From the NCBI GenBank assembly GCA_009869945.1, contig WIXG01000201.1:62001-126000 (forward strand): 64,000 bases of DNA, read 5' to 3'. The position numbers and the translations under genes are program-made. This stretch comes from Mesaphorura yosii. Lineage: Eukaryota > Arthropoda > Collembola > Poduromorpha > Tullbergiidae. Positions 11,901 through 25,100 of the stretch are shown piece by piece (position 1 is the first letter of the stretch; each line of letters starts with the position of its first letter). The notes beneath the pieces are model-generated. The model was given only the letters and a program-made list of their open reading frames with translations. It was not told where the DNA came from and did not search any database.

Positions 11901-12777
11901 TTCTATGCCTTTTCGAAGAAAGTGAAATCTGTCCTTTACTTTTTTGTGCTATGCAGGCACACAGCACAGAAAATATCACTTAACTCTTTTGTCTGTGCAA
12001 TGCGATGACGATGATGCGTAAATGCAGCTTGCTCACAAGTCGCAACTCCCGAAACTTTTTTCAATTCTGCCTGTCTGCCTGCCGTCTTCTTTCCTGCTTT
12101 TCCTGAACCGGAGGACTTTCTCCTTTGTATTTTTTGTCATCTTCTTTGATAACTGTTTTATGTTCGCGTTCACGTTTTGCCCCGTTTCGTTTAGCTCAAA
12201 AATAGTCTACAAGTAAGTATTATTTCTTGGTTTTACGGTCGGGCCACGATTGCCGTTTCAGACTGGCGAAACGAAACGCGCACTGGACAGCGGCAAAATA
12301 AAGTTTCGTCGTTTAGACGAGACAACAAAAAGACCTTCAGCGAAATAGCAGGAGCAGGAATTTCGCTGTCCTGTTTCCTTTCGGGCTAGAATTTCCAGCG
12401 ACTTTTATGCGAGTGGACAGCCAAACGAGAACTGCAATGGAACATTTTGGAATGCCGCAATCAAAACTGAAGAATTTTACCTACCCCGTGTTTTCGCTTG
12501 GAACGTCGAGCGTGGTCGAAGTTCGTCTCAAATCTGTAATCAAACAAAAATAAGATCCAATTAAATTGGTGCTCAACGCCAAAATCATGCATTTACAAAT
12601 TCGTGGGCCAACTCGCGAAAGGCATGGAAACGCAAGGCAGGGCGGGAATTATAATTTTTAATCGTTTTCCGAAACGAGCAATAAAATGCAGCGTACGAAA
12701 ACAAGGCATAAATGCCCGACTCGAGCATAGCACGAGAAAGATGAGAAGATCAAAAGTAAAATATTTACTCAACAAAT
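5991..12777. other. Stretch without a supportable gene, upstream of the astacin gene
   Basis: This should contain the astacin promoter near 6000-6300, but no clear TATA box or paired core elements could be picked out. Open frames of up to 173 codons overlap one another on both strands around 8800-9980 and have no recognisable domain, so I treat them as chance. A (GCAA)4 run sits at 7117-7132. Confidence 0.55.
7117..7132. repeat. Microsatellite (GCAA)4
   Basis: Four perfect tandem copies are present. Confidence 0.85.
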
Positions 12778-12906
12778 TGTCTCTGTTCTCCTTCTTTGTC
12801 TTCTATTCTCTATTCTCCACTCTATTCTTCTTCTCTCGCCTTTTTTCCCGTTTTTTTCGTCTCTTCATTCTTTTCAGCTTTTCACTTCTTTTCGTTTGTT
12901 CATTGC
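12778..12906. repeat. Polypyrimidine-rich tract (plus strand)
   Basis: About 130 bases of almost continuous C/T, mostly TTC, TCT and TTTT combinations, with only scattered purines. Such tracts can form triplex DNA or act as nucleosome-poor spacers. The open reading frame across it encodes only F/S/L-rich low-complexity sequence. Confidence 0.6.
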
Positions 12907-13604
12907 ATATTTTGCTCTCAATCGCATTACGTATTACGTATCACCTTGCATTCATGCGAATGCGATCCTTAAATGCGGTTTAGCGCAGCGCAGAGTGCAG
13001 ACGCCGTGCACGAAAAATAAAACCAAATATATTTGGATGAAATGACGAGAAGAAAGTTGAGATGGGTTGTCGTGAGCTGAGCTTTTTCTGTCTATTTTTA
13101 TTTTGAAGCCCTGCGGCAGTCGCAGCCGAACCGAGACGACACAATATTCCACCGTTTACACAAAAGCTCATATGAGAAAAGAAGAAGAGTGCGCGTCTAC
13201 GCGCGGCAGCGGTAGAAATGATCCCGATTCAAGTGGAAGGCACTTGCCGACGTCTGCACACCTTTCGGTTGTGTGTTCTCACAACAACGCAGGCAAGCTC
13301 GCGCTTCTTCAATCACGAATCATGCTCGCCGAATTTTGAAGTCCATCGTGAGAAGGCCATCAGGTATTACTGACGCTATTACCCCATGCTCGTGCCGTGG
13401 CCGTTTAGACTTTAGACGATCGCATGGCGTGCGATTGCACTCACGACTTGCACACTCAGCTTAAAGAACTCTCTCGGAATATTGATAGCAAGAGCAATGT
13501 ACGTGTGTTAAACAAAATCTAAACGAAATTCTGTCTGGATCTCGTCTCGGGCTTCGTCTTCGTTTCTTTCATCTTCCGCCTCTGGCACATATTCTCTTTC
13601 TTTC

Positions 13605-13616
13605 GAGAGAGAGAGA
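13605..13616. repeat. Microsatellite (GA)6
   Basis: Six perfect GA units are present. Confidence 0.8.
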
Positions 13617-14531
13617 ATCCCTTCGCTTGTTGCGTTTCTGCATTTTGCTGCACTCGATGCTGAGAAAAACGCCTACACCTTTGAATCGAAGCAGTTTATT
13701 CACTAAACCTTCGACCAGGTCGAGATTTCACGTAAGCAACGTAAAAAGTGAAAGCAGTACGTGGAAGTACGCACCCGAGAGGTCCTGGCTTGGTCTATTA
13801 TCGACGAGACGAGAGTAGAGTTTGGTTGAGATGAACACGATAAGAGGAAAATAATCCCCATTGCCTGCACTACATGCCTGGAAGCGCATTCCTGCCTGCC
13901 TTCGTACAGTCTCGGCTGAAGTGCACACAAGTGACAAATAAACCGTTTTTGATCAGGTCCTAATTAGCGAGCGGGCGGGCGAGTAGGCTCTTCTGCTCAT
14001 GCTTCTGCGGCTGCTCTTCGTCTGCTCGGCCGCACTCATTAAAGGTTTTATGAGCTAAGCACAAGCAGCCTAAGCTTTAGTCCCAGTTTTCAATGCTCTG
14101 GCTGTTCAATTTCGATCATCGTCTTTCGTTGCGTTCCATCACGATTTTGTGCCTGCCTGCATTTCCGATGTGAGCGAGAATCCAGAACTCTGAAGTTAAA
14201 CAAAGACCGAGACATTCATTCTAAATTCTGTGTTAATTCCTCCCCTTCGGTTCAGCTCCACGATCAAAATGACTGGTATAGTATTTTTCATCAGTTCGGA
14301 TTTTCTATCGAACATCGGCAGAGGCCTAAAAATGCAAATTCCAGCGTGTGAATTCCGCTGTGGCCTTTCTATTCCTTTCTGGCACGCGGCACTGGCTATT
14401 TTTATTATTGGAATTCGCCCATACGACGTGAATGCAGTACAGAACATGTCAAAATGGATAAATGAGCTGTTTCAGCGTTTGAACTTGAGCGTTTCACATT
14501 TCGCACTCTTCTGATGTAAGCAAATAACAGA

Positions 14532-14566
14532 AATTCAGGCCACCACCGCTGAGGTGGTCGTGAATT
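14532..14566. repeat. Inverted repeat (hairpin)
   Basis: AATTCA (14532-14537) pairs with TGAATT (14561-14566) and ACCACC (14542-14547) with GGTGGT (14553-14558), giving twelve pairs with a small internal loop and the terminal loop GCTGA. It is too short for a microRNA precursor on its own. Confidence 0.5.
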
Positions 14567-15352
14567 CAAATAGAATATTAAGCGAATGGCGAAGGAGAAA
14601 ATTGAAGTTTATAAAACAAAAAGCACAATAAATACTGCTGCAGAACGAACAGCATCACACTCACGCCACGCCGCGAACCAGCGAAATTAATAATACAGAC
14701 CGCAACATGTACTCGTAAGTGTACGTACGTATTTCAACCAATTTCCCGATCAACTTGTTTCTTCTGGAGCTCTGCTCTGCTCCAATTTTCTCCAACACTC
14801 ACCAAGCCAAGCCAGGTAGTCGCGGGCCGATATGCCAGGGAATATGAAGCTCAAAAATTTGATACCCTCTTTTGGCTGGAGTAGCCTACTTTCATAAACG
14901 AGACATACACGTAGTTTGGAGTTTGTAAATTTATGTTTTTTCTTTGTAGCCCTCTTTTCTGCACCTGCTTGTATTACTCGTCTCCACACACGCTGCAACT
15001 GCGGCTGTGAGACAAAGACAAAGGCTTCTGCTACGTACAGCATCGACTCGTGGAAATTCTTGGCCACAGGCTAATAGGCTTGCTTTTTTCTGTGTCCAAA
15101 TGCTGTTAGCCTTTGAATGCCAATTCACGATTCACTCCATTACTTAATTACAGTGGTCACAGGAGACTGCTGCGACAAGACAAAAAATTAATTTGGGGCA
15201 TGTACTTTAGAACTCGGCTCAGTGAATTGTATTCTTCGTCCGTATTAAGGAGTAAATAACGAAGAGAGTAAAACACTGTCAATGCGTACGTACGGAAGAA
15301 GAAAGTCAAATACGTAACACGAAGGCATGGCACGGCACAAGAAGACAACCGA

Positions 15353-15367
15353 GCCAAGCCAAGCCAA
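15353..15367. repeat. Microsatellite (GCCAA)3
   Basis: Three perfect copies of a pentanucleotide that is the complement-phase relative of the GGCAA/TTGCC family seen elsewhere in the window. Confidence 0.8.
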
Positions 15368-15613
15368 ATGTGCGTGCATGAGCCGAAATTAATTTTGCCT
15401 TGCCTCTCTGGTGAACAATGAAACAATTCTAACATTTCGTCACAAATTGCGCCAGCAGCAACAGCGCCAGTTTTTAGTTTGAAGTGTAATGAAAGTCTTC
15501 TACACACTTTCCTTTACTTCTTCGGCTTGGAGAGAGAACACCTTCGCAAATAATCTTGGAGGCAACAAGCAGATAAATCACGCGTGGCGTCGATACGCGA
15601 CTGCACGTGCGAG

Positions 15614-15631
15614 TGACGCTGACGCTGACGC
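15614..15631. repeat. Microsatellite (TGACGC)3
   Basis: Three perfect hexanucleotide copies are present. Confidence 0.8.
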
Positions 15632-16240
15632 ACGGCAGGCGAAGTTCGCAGTTTCTGTGTCATTGCGCGCTCGTGAGTAATGAATACTCGAGCTACAACG
15701 AAAGTTGCAAGGAAATACTGAAAACCAAATTTTTCATGACAGATTAAGAAAAATGACGCGAAAGTGAAAGTAGCAGAGAAAGCGGGGAAGTGGAGCATAA
15801 ACAGTGAGTGTAACCTTAAATTAGCATTTCCTCTAGAGTTCTTATGTAGGCAACCACAAACGAAACCTGCCCTCATGCATTCGGCGTTACGTTCCTTGAA
15901 CTTCTTGTGTCGTCTGAAAATTTGCGTAACCGATAACAAAGTTAAAGCCTCAAACCACTGAATCGCTTAATAAATACGCACGCCCGCGTGCCCGCGCTCC
16001 AGTAGTAAAGTGGTTTGGGAGAAAGAACGAAACCACCAGCAGAACAGAGTTGAAGTAGACGACGTATAATTTGTTAATCTCCGTGCTACGTATAGCAGGG
16101 CAAATATTCTACATAATATCGCATGCATCTGCTGCTTCCGTACGAGCGTGTGTCCGTCGCCGTGCACGGCAGCCAGCATCATTTCTCTAGCCCGCCAATG
16201 ATTTACTGTTTGTCGTATTATTAGAGTTGTAAAAAACAGC

Positions 16241-16262
16241 GAAAGAGAAAGAGAGAGAGAAA
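16241..16262. repeat. GA/GAAA purine microsatellite
   Basis: An uninterrupted purine run made of GAAAGA and GA units. Confidence 0.8.
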
Positions 16263-18016
16263 GTTAAAACTTGCATAGAAAGATGCTCTTCTATTCCAAG
16301 TTATGCATTGGAAGTTACAGATCGCAAAAACTTGTGGCAAATATTCTGTAAAGCATCTGCATCCTCAAATTGAGCGGAGTACAACGAAGAGAAGAGAAAA
16401 GCAGAAGAAGAACGGGAATTTCTTCGGCCGAGCAAGCGAACGAGCGAGCAAAGAGAAAGCAACGAGAAGAAAGCAGCTCGACTCGGCTCGAAGAGGATGA
16501 CTGAAAACATTATTAAATCATTCTCTTCTTGTCTTCAACATAATAAATTCATACTTCTGCACTGGCAAATGTAGTCAAATGCGTCAACGGCGTAAGTCGA
16601 CGGCTGTAAATGGTTCTGACAGGCCAATTACAACAGCAATAGTAACAGCGTTTGCGTTTGGAACGAAAGCATGAGCACACGACTGTGCTGTGTTTAGCAA
16701 TTTTGTGATACAAAATTCGTACTTCATACTGCAAATTCACCTGCAACGTGAAAATGACGTGTGCGGTTGGCTGACTACTTCTCTTCTCGGAATGACAGCA
16801 AGATTAGGAAAATCCACTCAATTCGCGTATGACTTGTCGGATGCGAGTAATTAATCATCAAAAACAAAGCCAAAGCCACGTCTGGCGGAGAAGGCAAAGG
16901 CAATAGCCAAGCAACGGAGAGAGTAGAGCAGAGCAGCGAGCAGAAAATTTTTAATTTAAATACGGGCATTAAGGCGGGAAGGAGCGGATGTATCACGCAA
17001 GGATTGCTCACTTAATTTTTCTCGACTTCACCTGCACACCCAAAATTAAGTTTATGGCAGAGAATAAAACGATGCACGACGGGGAAGTATTAACTGTCTT
17101 CATACGTAAGATTAAGTATTTCATGCAAAACAGCCAGCGTAAAATAAGAACGGAACGCGAACGAGAAAAGTAAGGAAAGAAGGCCAAGGAAAAAAAATTG
17201 GTGGATGGAAATTTCTGTGCTGTGCTTTTTTTTTACACTCGAAAAAGCGAACGCACTGATTTTATTCCTCTCTTAGCACTAAAATGGTTCACGTAGAAGC
17301 AGAGAAGAAGAAGGGAACGAGGAAGAAGAAAAGAGACTTTGGAGTGCAATAAAATTTGCATAGGCTAAATCTTTCCTAAACTAATCACGGTTCCGCGGCG
17401 GCCGCGTACGGTTTCCTCGCATTTACGCGCATATGGCACTGCTGACTGGGCGAGAGCTTATCACATCGTTTAAGTTAAACAATTTTATGAGCTGAGCATT
17501 CAGATTTTCAATTACACGGCTCGGCCCACCTTTCGTATTGCGAAAGGCGGAAAGCGAAAACTTCAATTTCATCTCTCGTCAGGTCCACGCGCGTTAAATC
17601 GACGCAATAATTTAACGGGCACAAATCTCACAGGCATTTGTCTAAGCGAAAAGGAAGTTTGACCCGAAAGTCAAGCCGAATGGGTTTTAAATTAATGCAT
17701 TCAACATTAAAGCAAAGCAAAGTAAATGCGGTTCTCTTCTTTCATGTGGAAGCGAAAAGTGAAATGAATCTTTCAAGGACGCGCACGTGGTGAGCCCATT
17801 TTCATTAAATTTGTGGACCAAAAATGATTCCCGGATTTTTCAGCGCGGAAAACGCTTCAGCTCGACTTGTCTTTGTAATTTCGGATTAGAGACCGGCGGC
17901 GCCGCAGCACGTGGAAGCCGGGAGACATTAAAATCAGTGAAATGGAAGTCTGCCCAGAACGACGTTGTCCTTTCACCTTCGCCCGTTGTACAGAATTTCT
18001 GGCCTGCCTCTTCATA

Positions 18017-18036
18017 GGAGAGGAGAGGAGAGGAGA
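18017..18036. repeat. Microsatellite (GGAGA)4
   Basis: Four perfect pentanucleotide copies are present. Confidence 0.9.
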
Positions 18037-21000
18037 TAAGGAAAGAGTGGCTGCTCGTCTATTCAAGTGTGTCGGAAGGGAATGGCAAAGTATAAAGTGT
18101 GTGCTGGCACTACGTTACGTTTTGGCATGTTGGAGGAGGCAATGGAACATTAACTGAGATATCTTGCGCGTTTAAAGTAGGGCACAATAAAATTGGCCAG
18201 GACGAAGGGAGCAGAAGCAGAAGAGAATCTCTCACGCTGAAGAACCAGGCAGCAGGCAGCTTGATTTCCCAGTTTCCCCATATTTGCGTCAACTTAGTCC
18301 CAGTGCTTCTGAATAAGTTAAGAGATTTCCTGCTCAAGACTCCTGCCCTCCACAACGCTGCACTTTTTTCAACTATGCTCGACTTTGGCAATCTTTTATT
18401 TTATTTGCATTGCATGTTGGCATGTTCGGCCGGCCAGAGAAGGAATAAGAACAAGAGGGCAAAGCAAGGCAAAGTACAAGTGAGACAGACGAAAGGTTTT
18501 CGTGTTCTCGGCAGTTCGGAAACAATGATATTTTCTTTACGAGATAAAGAAATACGTCTAATGTACACAAAGAAAATGAAGAAATGTTCAAACAACATTA
18601 TGATGTAATTTTTATGTTTATTGTCTGACCGAAATAAAAGGACACGCGCAAAACACGCGAAAAGAGTTTTCTCACTTGCAGGCAACCTGTGCGCAATTTG
18701 GTGGCCATTTCCATATTTTTCAAATTTGGCACGTGCTGTAAAATGGAATTTGCGTTTGCATAATTCAGGCACGGCAGCGACACGACCTTCGAAGAAGGCC
18801 AAAAGGTCGCCGTCGCCGTACCTTGGCAGCTTCACAGTTAATTTGCAGTCGCCCTCACGCCTTCATTTTTGGCGCGGGCGGCAGATGGGCAGATTGAGTC
18901 TCTCCAGTCGATGAGTAAATTACGTGCTAATCTTTGTACTGTTTATTTATTACAGCGCCTGCAATGAATTAACCTGTGCAGGTGCGGTGCGGTTTAGCTA
19001 CCGCGATCTTCTACACCCGCAACGCGTTGTGGTGTTTATTTGCTTGCTTGGAGAATGTAATCTCTGCAAATTTAAACGAAACCGCAACCAACCCAAGCCA
19101 CGGACGCGTTCGCTTCTCCATCGAGCATTTTGAGCATCGCATTTCGTTGGCTTTCAATTATCGCGCCGAGGCAATTGAGGATATCTCAGCTGGGTAATGG
19201 GCGGTGGAGTCCATTTCCCAAGGTTAATTACTGTGATTTAGGAGCAAATTATTGGCTTCCACGCCGGAACCTGCGTATCCTACTTCCTTAATGTTCTCTG
19301 CCTCTGCCGAGCCGACTGATTCTGACAATAAAGCAGTAACTTTCCACGACCCGCATTCACCTGCGCTGTGCTCAGAGCGACGTCTTTGAAGTTTGTCTTT
19401 CAGCAGTGCTGTGAGCTATGAGCTCTGAACTGGCAGAGTAGAGACTCTGTAAACCACAACTTGACTCCAGAAACGGACGTTAGAACGTCAAGACGACGAA
19501 CATGAACGCAGAACTCAAATGCCTTTAATGCTATCAACAGTTTTAACATCAACAGCGGCGCTTTAATCACGCAACTAAAAACTGTAACTGGCACAAATGA
19601 GTGCGCTTCACGACTTTTATTGGCTCCAGGCATGACTACGAGCTGCAAATATTAAATTCGAGACGAGGACGCGACAATAAAAATAAATTCGAGGATAATT
19701 GGTTTGTCCAACTGCAGCAACGAGAAGGACTCAAATTATATTGGAATTATTCCCGTCGGATTTCACCATGTAATCTGCGAGTGGCAAAGAAAAGAGTGCT
19801 ACGGGCATTAACCGTACATGTAAATTGTGACAACTTCAATTCTCCACTCGTACGTTGTTGTTTCGATTGCAAAATATTACCGTGCGAGGAAGGAAATTTA
19901 AATTTGCGAATAAAATTGCATTATAAAGTATAATCCTCCATAAATAAGGCGGGTACGAGTCCTTTGCATATCAGAATGCGCGCGTTTGCGTTTCTTGACA
20001 ATTGCGCGACGTACGCAGATAATTCTGTTGTTATTACGTAATGCATTATAAATAAATTCTCCAGCTCGGCTATCAAAACGTCGTCTTGCGTGTTTGTGTA
20101 CTGGAGTGGTGAAACTGGGCAAACAAAGAGAAAGAGAGCGTACGTTGTACGTCGCGTCGTAGGGCTCATCAGGGAACAATGAATGTTTCAACTTAAAATC
20201 CACAAAAGCACATTCTTTCTCATTCACCACATCTTCTCACTGCCGCTGCCCGAAAGTTTGTACGTACGCGTATGGGCGTTCGTTGAAAGATGAAAGCACA
20301 ATTTATACTGCAGCAGTGAGTTTTCTGTGCTCTGCCTTCTCTGTCGTGGAATCCCCACTGTGGCCGGGTCAATACGGAAGAGATCAACCGACGGACGGAG
20401 CCAACAGCCAGTGCTGTGACAGTGACACAGCCTGCCTGGACACGCTGCTGAGGTTACACGTGCCATTGTCATCTGACTTTCCATCGTGTCCAGGCCAGCC
20501 AGGTCCAAGCAGCCGCGACTACGGAAAAACTAATGGGCTAAATCGGAAAGCATTTGTTTTCGTGTGAACCCTGCGGTTCCTTTCAAATGAATGAATGGAT
20601 GTGCTGGGCGGCCTGTGCTGAGCTTGAGCCGGGCGGGAGTTGAGGAAAGTGAAAACTTTGGACAGGCACGTAACAAGTAAACAAAGAGTCGCGGGCACAG
20701 AGCTCAGAAGCGACTGAAATCGGTCAACTAGCGAGTGGTTCGCAGCGTCGAGTTGTTAATTTTATGCAGATGCGGACGCAAACATAAATGCACCTCAAAA
20801 TGAATGAAATTGCGGGTTACGGAAGCAACTTCTGAAATTTCGCCTTGCAATCGATGCGAGCCTCTAAAATATTGACTGAAGTCGCTCCACTCAATTTCTA
20901 TGAGAAAAAAAAGGAAAAGGAGGCATAAAGTGAGTGCGGCTCAACCTTTCTTTGGACTTGTCATTTAGTGGCAGTGTGTCAGTGACTCTTTTTTTACTTT

Positions 21001-22022
21001 TCAATGCGTAGCACGTAACCCAATGCCGTCCCACCACCTCCCCCTGCTGCAATTTTAGCAGATAGGAAAGCAAGCGACACGACCAAAGACACGAGAACAC
21101 GAAGGCTGGGGTTCTGAGAATTAAGAAATTGACTTTTACGTGTGTTTCCGAGCCGCCATAAACGAGACGAAGTACGACCGACCGACAGTGTGGCGAATGA
21201 GATGATGTGACCAACCGCAAAGTTTTGGTGTAAGTCACCAAAAGTTTGACAGCAGCAGCGGCAGAGGAAGCAGCAGCGTCCCATTCAAACCAGCTTCGCC
21301 GCGGCCGCGCTACGCCCGCCCGCAGCAATGTTGACAGTTTTATTGAGTTTGATGCCTTCCTCGTACGTGCGTACGTACGCATTATATCACGGCCATAACA
21401 ATTACGAACAAGATTCTTTTTGTGACGGCCAAACTGAAATTATGGCGCCCGCGCGAAGGGTATCATTCATGATGCTAATAATAAAACTAATTAGTTCTTC
21501 CACCGAAAATTCTTGATTCTCCTGAGGCTTCGGTGCCGCTTCCGAAAAAACTCCCGGCGGCCGGCGGTCGTGCAGTAAAAATCACGAGCGCCCCGAAAAT
21601 TTATTCGGGCAACAAAAATATCATGTCGGGCTTTGCAGCACGTTGAAATACGTCTCAATGTATCGCAAATAGGTTTATGCTTCTCCTGCAGCCATTCTAC
21701 TGCAATGAATACACAGCAGCAGCATTTTATAGCGCTGGCAGCATCAAAGTTCTAAAATCAACATGAGCTAGCCAGTGTCATTCCCATTTTTATGGTTCAG
21801 TTTTTATGAAATCCGGAATCTTTTTAGAAGATAAAAAAATGCCATGCAAATAACGAGCCTGAAGATTCAATCGTGTGTTGTGCCGTGCCAGCGCGATGCC
21901 ATCGGCCATCACAAAGTTTAAATTCAAAATCCCTGAGTTTCGCAGTAGCAAATCATCCGTCTGCATTGTGCATTTATGACTTTTCAAACTGCTGCTGGCG
22001 GCGGCTCGTGAAATCGGAATGG

Positions 22023-22052
22023 CACACACACACACATGCTATTATTATTATT
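22023..22052. repeat. Compound microsatellite (CA)7 then (ATT)4
   Basis: (CA)7 at 22023-22036 is followed after a four-base spacer by (ATT)4 at 22041-22052. Confidence 0.9.
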
Positions 22053-22085
22053 GAGTCGATGTTGGACGGCGGCAGCTGCCTGCAA

Positions 22086-22118
22086 CTGGACACTGGACAG
22101 ACTGGACTACTACTGGAC
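22086..22118. repeat. Degenerate CTGGAC repeat cluster
   Basis: Four copies of CTGGAC start at 22086, 22093, 22102 and 22113, separated by 1-5 bases. Confidence 0.7.
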
Positions 22119-25100
22119 TGAGTTGGATGGGAGGACAGAGGACAGAATAGAGACATCGACATTTGCACTTAAGTGTCTGTCCTCCAAGTACTACACGGAT
22201 TTCGGTCGGTCGGTCGACAGACGACGCGGACAATGTGTCGTCTCGGTGGGGCCAGCATAGCAGTCCAGCAGACAAACTGCAGACGGCAATGCAGTGAGCA
22301 ATGGTTTTTTGAGGGAGGGAAACAGGAAACATATTAGTGGACAGATGATCCGAGCCGGAGGAAAAAGCTGGTGGTCATTTGGAAGTCTTTCCTTGCATTG
22401 AAATGTCAACTTGATAAGTGAATGCTAAGAACGCAGTCCATTTTTCATTCGGGAAGTCGCGTTAGCGCTCACGTTCGCAGTTCGAAAGTGCAGTGCAGCG
22501 GCCGACCAAGTAAATCCACTCCGTCTGCTCGTCATGCTTTCACTTTCCTTGACTTTCACCCTGGCGCACAGTGAAAGCGAAAGCAGTGCGGGTAGGAGTG
22601 CGAGTGCTTTTTCTTTCCTGTCTTTCACGATATGCAAATGTGCAGCATATTTTTGCGTTTGCCTCGCAGGCTTGCGCGTGTTTCGTGTTCCGTGGCCCAA
22701 ACCGCACGTACAATTTGTAGGCAAATCAAATATACGCACGTCGTCGTCGTTTTGCTGTTTGTTGTTCGTTGTTAACATGGAGCATGAGCTCACGAGTGCC
22801 TTACCTTGCGTGAGTAATCTATATACCGAGTCGCCTGCTTGTAAGATTACTCTGTTAATACGCCACTTCGCGACTCGTGACTCGACTCGACTCGCAAGAA
22901 ATAAATTTACATTGTGCGAGCGGGCGCCCTTTTCGTCTCTGCATGCAGGCACAACTTTTACGAAACAGCAGCTCGCGAGAGGCTTCGGTTCGCATTTCAA
23001 TCATGCTAATGTAAAGTGGAAGAGAAAATAATATAAATTATGTGCATGAGAGAGGAAGAAAGATTTTGTAGTGGAGGCTGACAGCAAAGTCATCCCACCA
23101 TGTCAATCAACTTGAATTAAACTCCCGCATACTTCCCAAAGAAATTCCCTCGACAAAGTTGGTCTGGCTTTCAGACCACACATTCGTTTCGTACATTCAG
23201 TCTTTGATATTTGCTTTCTTCGCTTCCTTCCTTCTTCGCACGCAATATTCGGCTTGGCTTCTTTTCACGACCAAGTCGGGTGACGATCGCATCCACAATA
23301 AGATAATGATATGCTGAGTATAACGGCCCAATTTGAGAACGCGAAATGAAAAGTAAGTCAGACGCCAAAAGAATTTTCATTTCACAAAACACCAAACAGC
23401 ATAACAGCAAAACAGCTCGCATTTGTCAATGACAATAAATCACCTCTTAAATTGCATATGCAAATGATGTGAGCAGGTTCGACGTGTCACACGACACACG
23501 AGTCTCAATCACAGTCACAGCCAAAGGAACTTCTGACCTGGAAATCAACGCAGCACTCACGGAACGCAGACTGTGAAACGGACGATTTTTGCTCTCACAC
23601 GTCGTGGAAAGGAAAAACTTGAGATTTGGATTCAAATTAATTCTACGCACAATCAGCATGTCGCATGTTTATTTATGATTCGCCGCAGATTCGGTTTGAA
23701 GCTTGCAAAAGTTTGCCAGCTCGCCCCGTGTATGCGTGTGTGCATGCGTATAAATGCCAAATGCGTAAACGTAAAGTTAACTAAAAACTTACTCCTTTTT
23801 CTTCCGCAGCCCGAGCCGCAGTTCATGCTTTCTTAATAGTTGGCGAGTTTTATTTTAAAATCTACCGAATCCACTCCTTCAGATTTCTTTGATGCGACCA
23901 CCGCACTGCTTCCGCTAAGCAAAGCAAGCCAAGCAAACGCATTTAAATTCAGAAGGCAAATTCAGCTGCCGCGTAGCAAACGCAAATGTCAGCTCAGCTG
24001 TGCCTTCGCCCGTGCCGTGGCCGCTTCTGCATTTGACTTTTGTGCGGCGCGGCGCGTCTCCTCCAAAACAGGACAGGAATTTTGGCAGGCCGAATTCGTG
24101 ACCGAAGGAGTCCAAACGAATTCCAGTCATTTTAAGCGCAATGCAATGCAGGTCCATTTCTGACACGGCACGCGCATGTGGCGCCCGTGGAGTTTGCTGA
24201 ATATGGAGCAGTGTTTTATTTACACGCGTCGTAGTGTCCACAGTACAAAAGTGAAGGCAGCAAGCAGCGCTCAGAAAAAGAGCAACGATCCAGGTGTGGA
24301 GAAAAAAATTTTATTAGCATTTTTATGAAATCGATTCCAGCTCGAGAAAGCAGCCAGCCAGCCACGCAGCCAGTCGTCTCAAACTCGAACGCGCCGAATA
24401 GAAAGTAAAAGTAGAAGGTATTGTGAAAGGAATAATTTTCTTCCGCCTCCTTGCTTCTCAAGAGAAATTCAAGGCAGAAAAGTTTCCCAGATGTATAGAA
24501 TCAGGAGAACGACGACGGAGTGATTAAAATCACCTACACGTCAACCAATCGCAATTTTGCAATTGAAATGTAGCAGAAGCAGCTGACTGGTCGGTCCGAT
24601 TAAGATCGATCGAGGTGAATGGCGAAGAAAAAAATACAGCTTCATCAAATTATTGCATTTCATAAATAGTCGAAGCCGAGACGTCGTGTCCCGTTGAGCA
24701 CTTGAGAAGGTTGCCAATTGAGTATTCAGCTTTATCTAATTAAATTTCCTCGAAAACAATAATTAAAGCCAAAGGAAACGCGAAATCTTCGCAGTGGCGC
24801 ACACGCAGGACGACAGGACAACACCGCCTTCAGTCTGAATAAATCTATTAAATATTAAGGAAATTACTGCGTATAATTAAATACTATAGCCTACTACAGC
24901 GTGCTTATGCTGTGCTCTGCTTCTTCATTGAACATTTGCTTTCTTCATTTGCTAAGAACGAACGTGTCGTTTTCGTTTTCCGCAAGTCGCAAGTTACAAG
25001 TGTTTCGTGTCCGCCTGCCTGCCTGCAACCAGCCGGCTATAAATAGAAAACTTTCCTTCGTACGACATGAACTTGGAAATATTCGTGCTGCTCGGCCAAC

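Larger units (their letters stand above)
12907..22022. other. Stretch without a supportable gene
   Basis: This holds several short tandem repeats (13605, 15353, 15614, 16241, 18017), a purine-rich belt around 16370-16500 and a hairpin at 14532-14566. Reading frames of up to 169 codons (for example 18099-18608 plus) show no domain and compete with frames on the other strand. Confidence 0.55.

Noticed and set aside
12022-12225. Plus-strand frame ending at a perfect GTAAGTAT donor (12213 region)
   Set aside because: The translation is F/L/S low complexity from pyrimidine-rich DNA and no downstream exon was found.
14196-14514. Opposed frames on both strands around 14200-14510, one I/P/R-rich
   Set aside because: They were considered as a transposon fragment, but no reverse transcriptase, transposase or terminal repeat could be seen.
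22425-23031. Overlapping 191-codon (minus) and 165-codon (plus) frames
   Set aside because: Both occupy the same DNA, have mixed low-information composition and no domain; the length is within reach of chance in a window this size.
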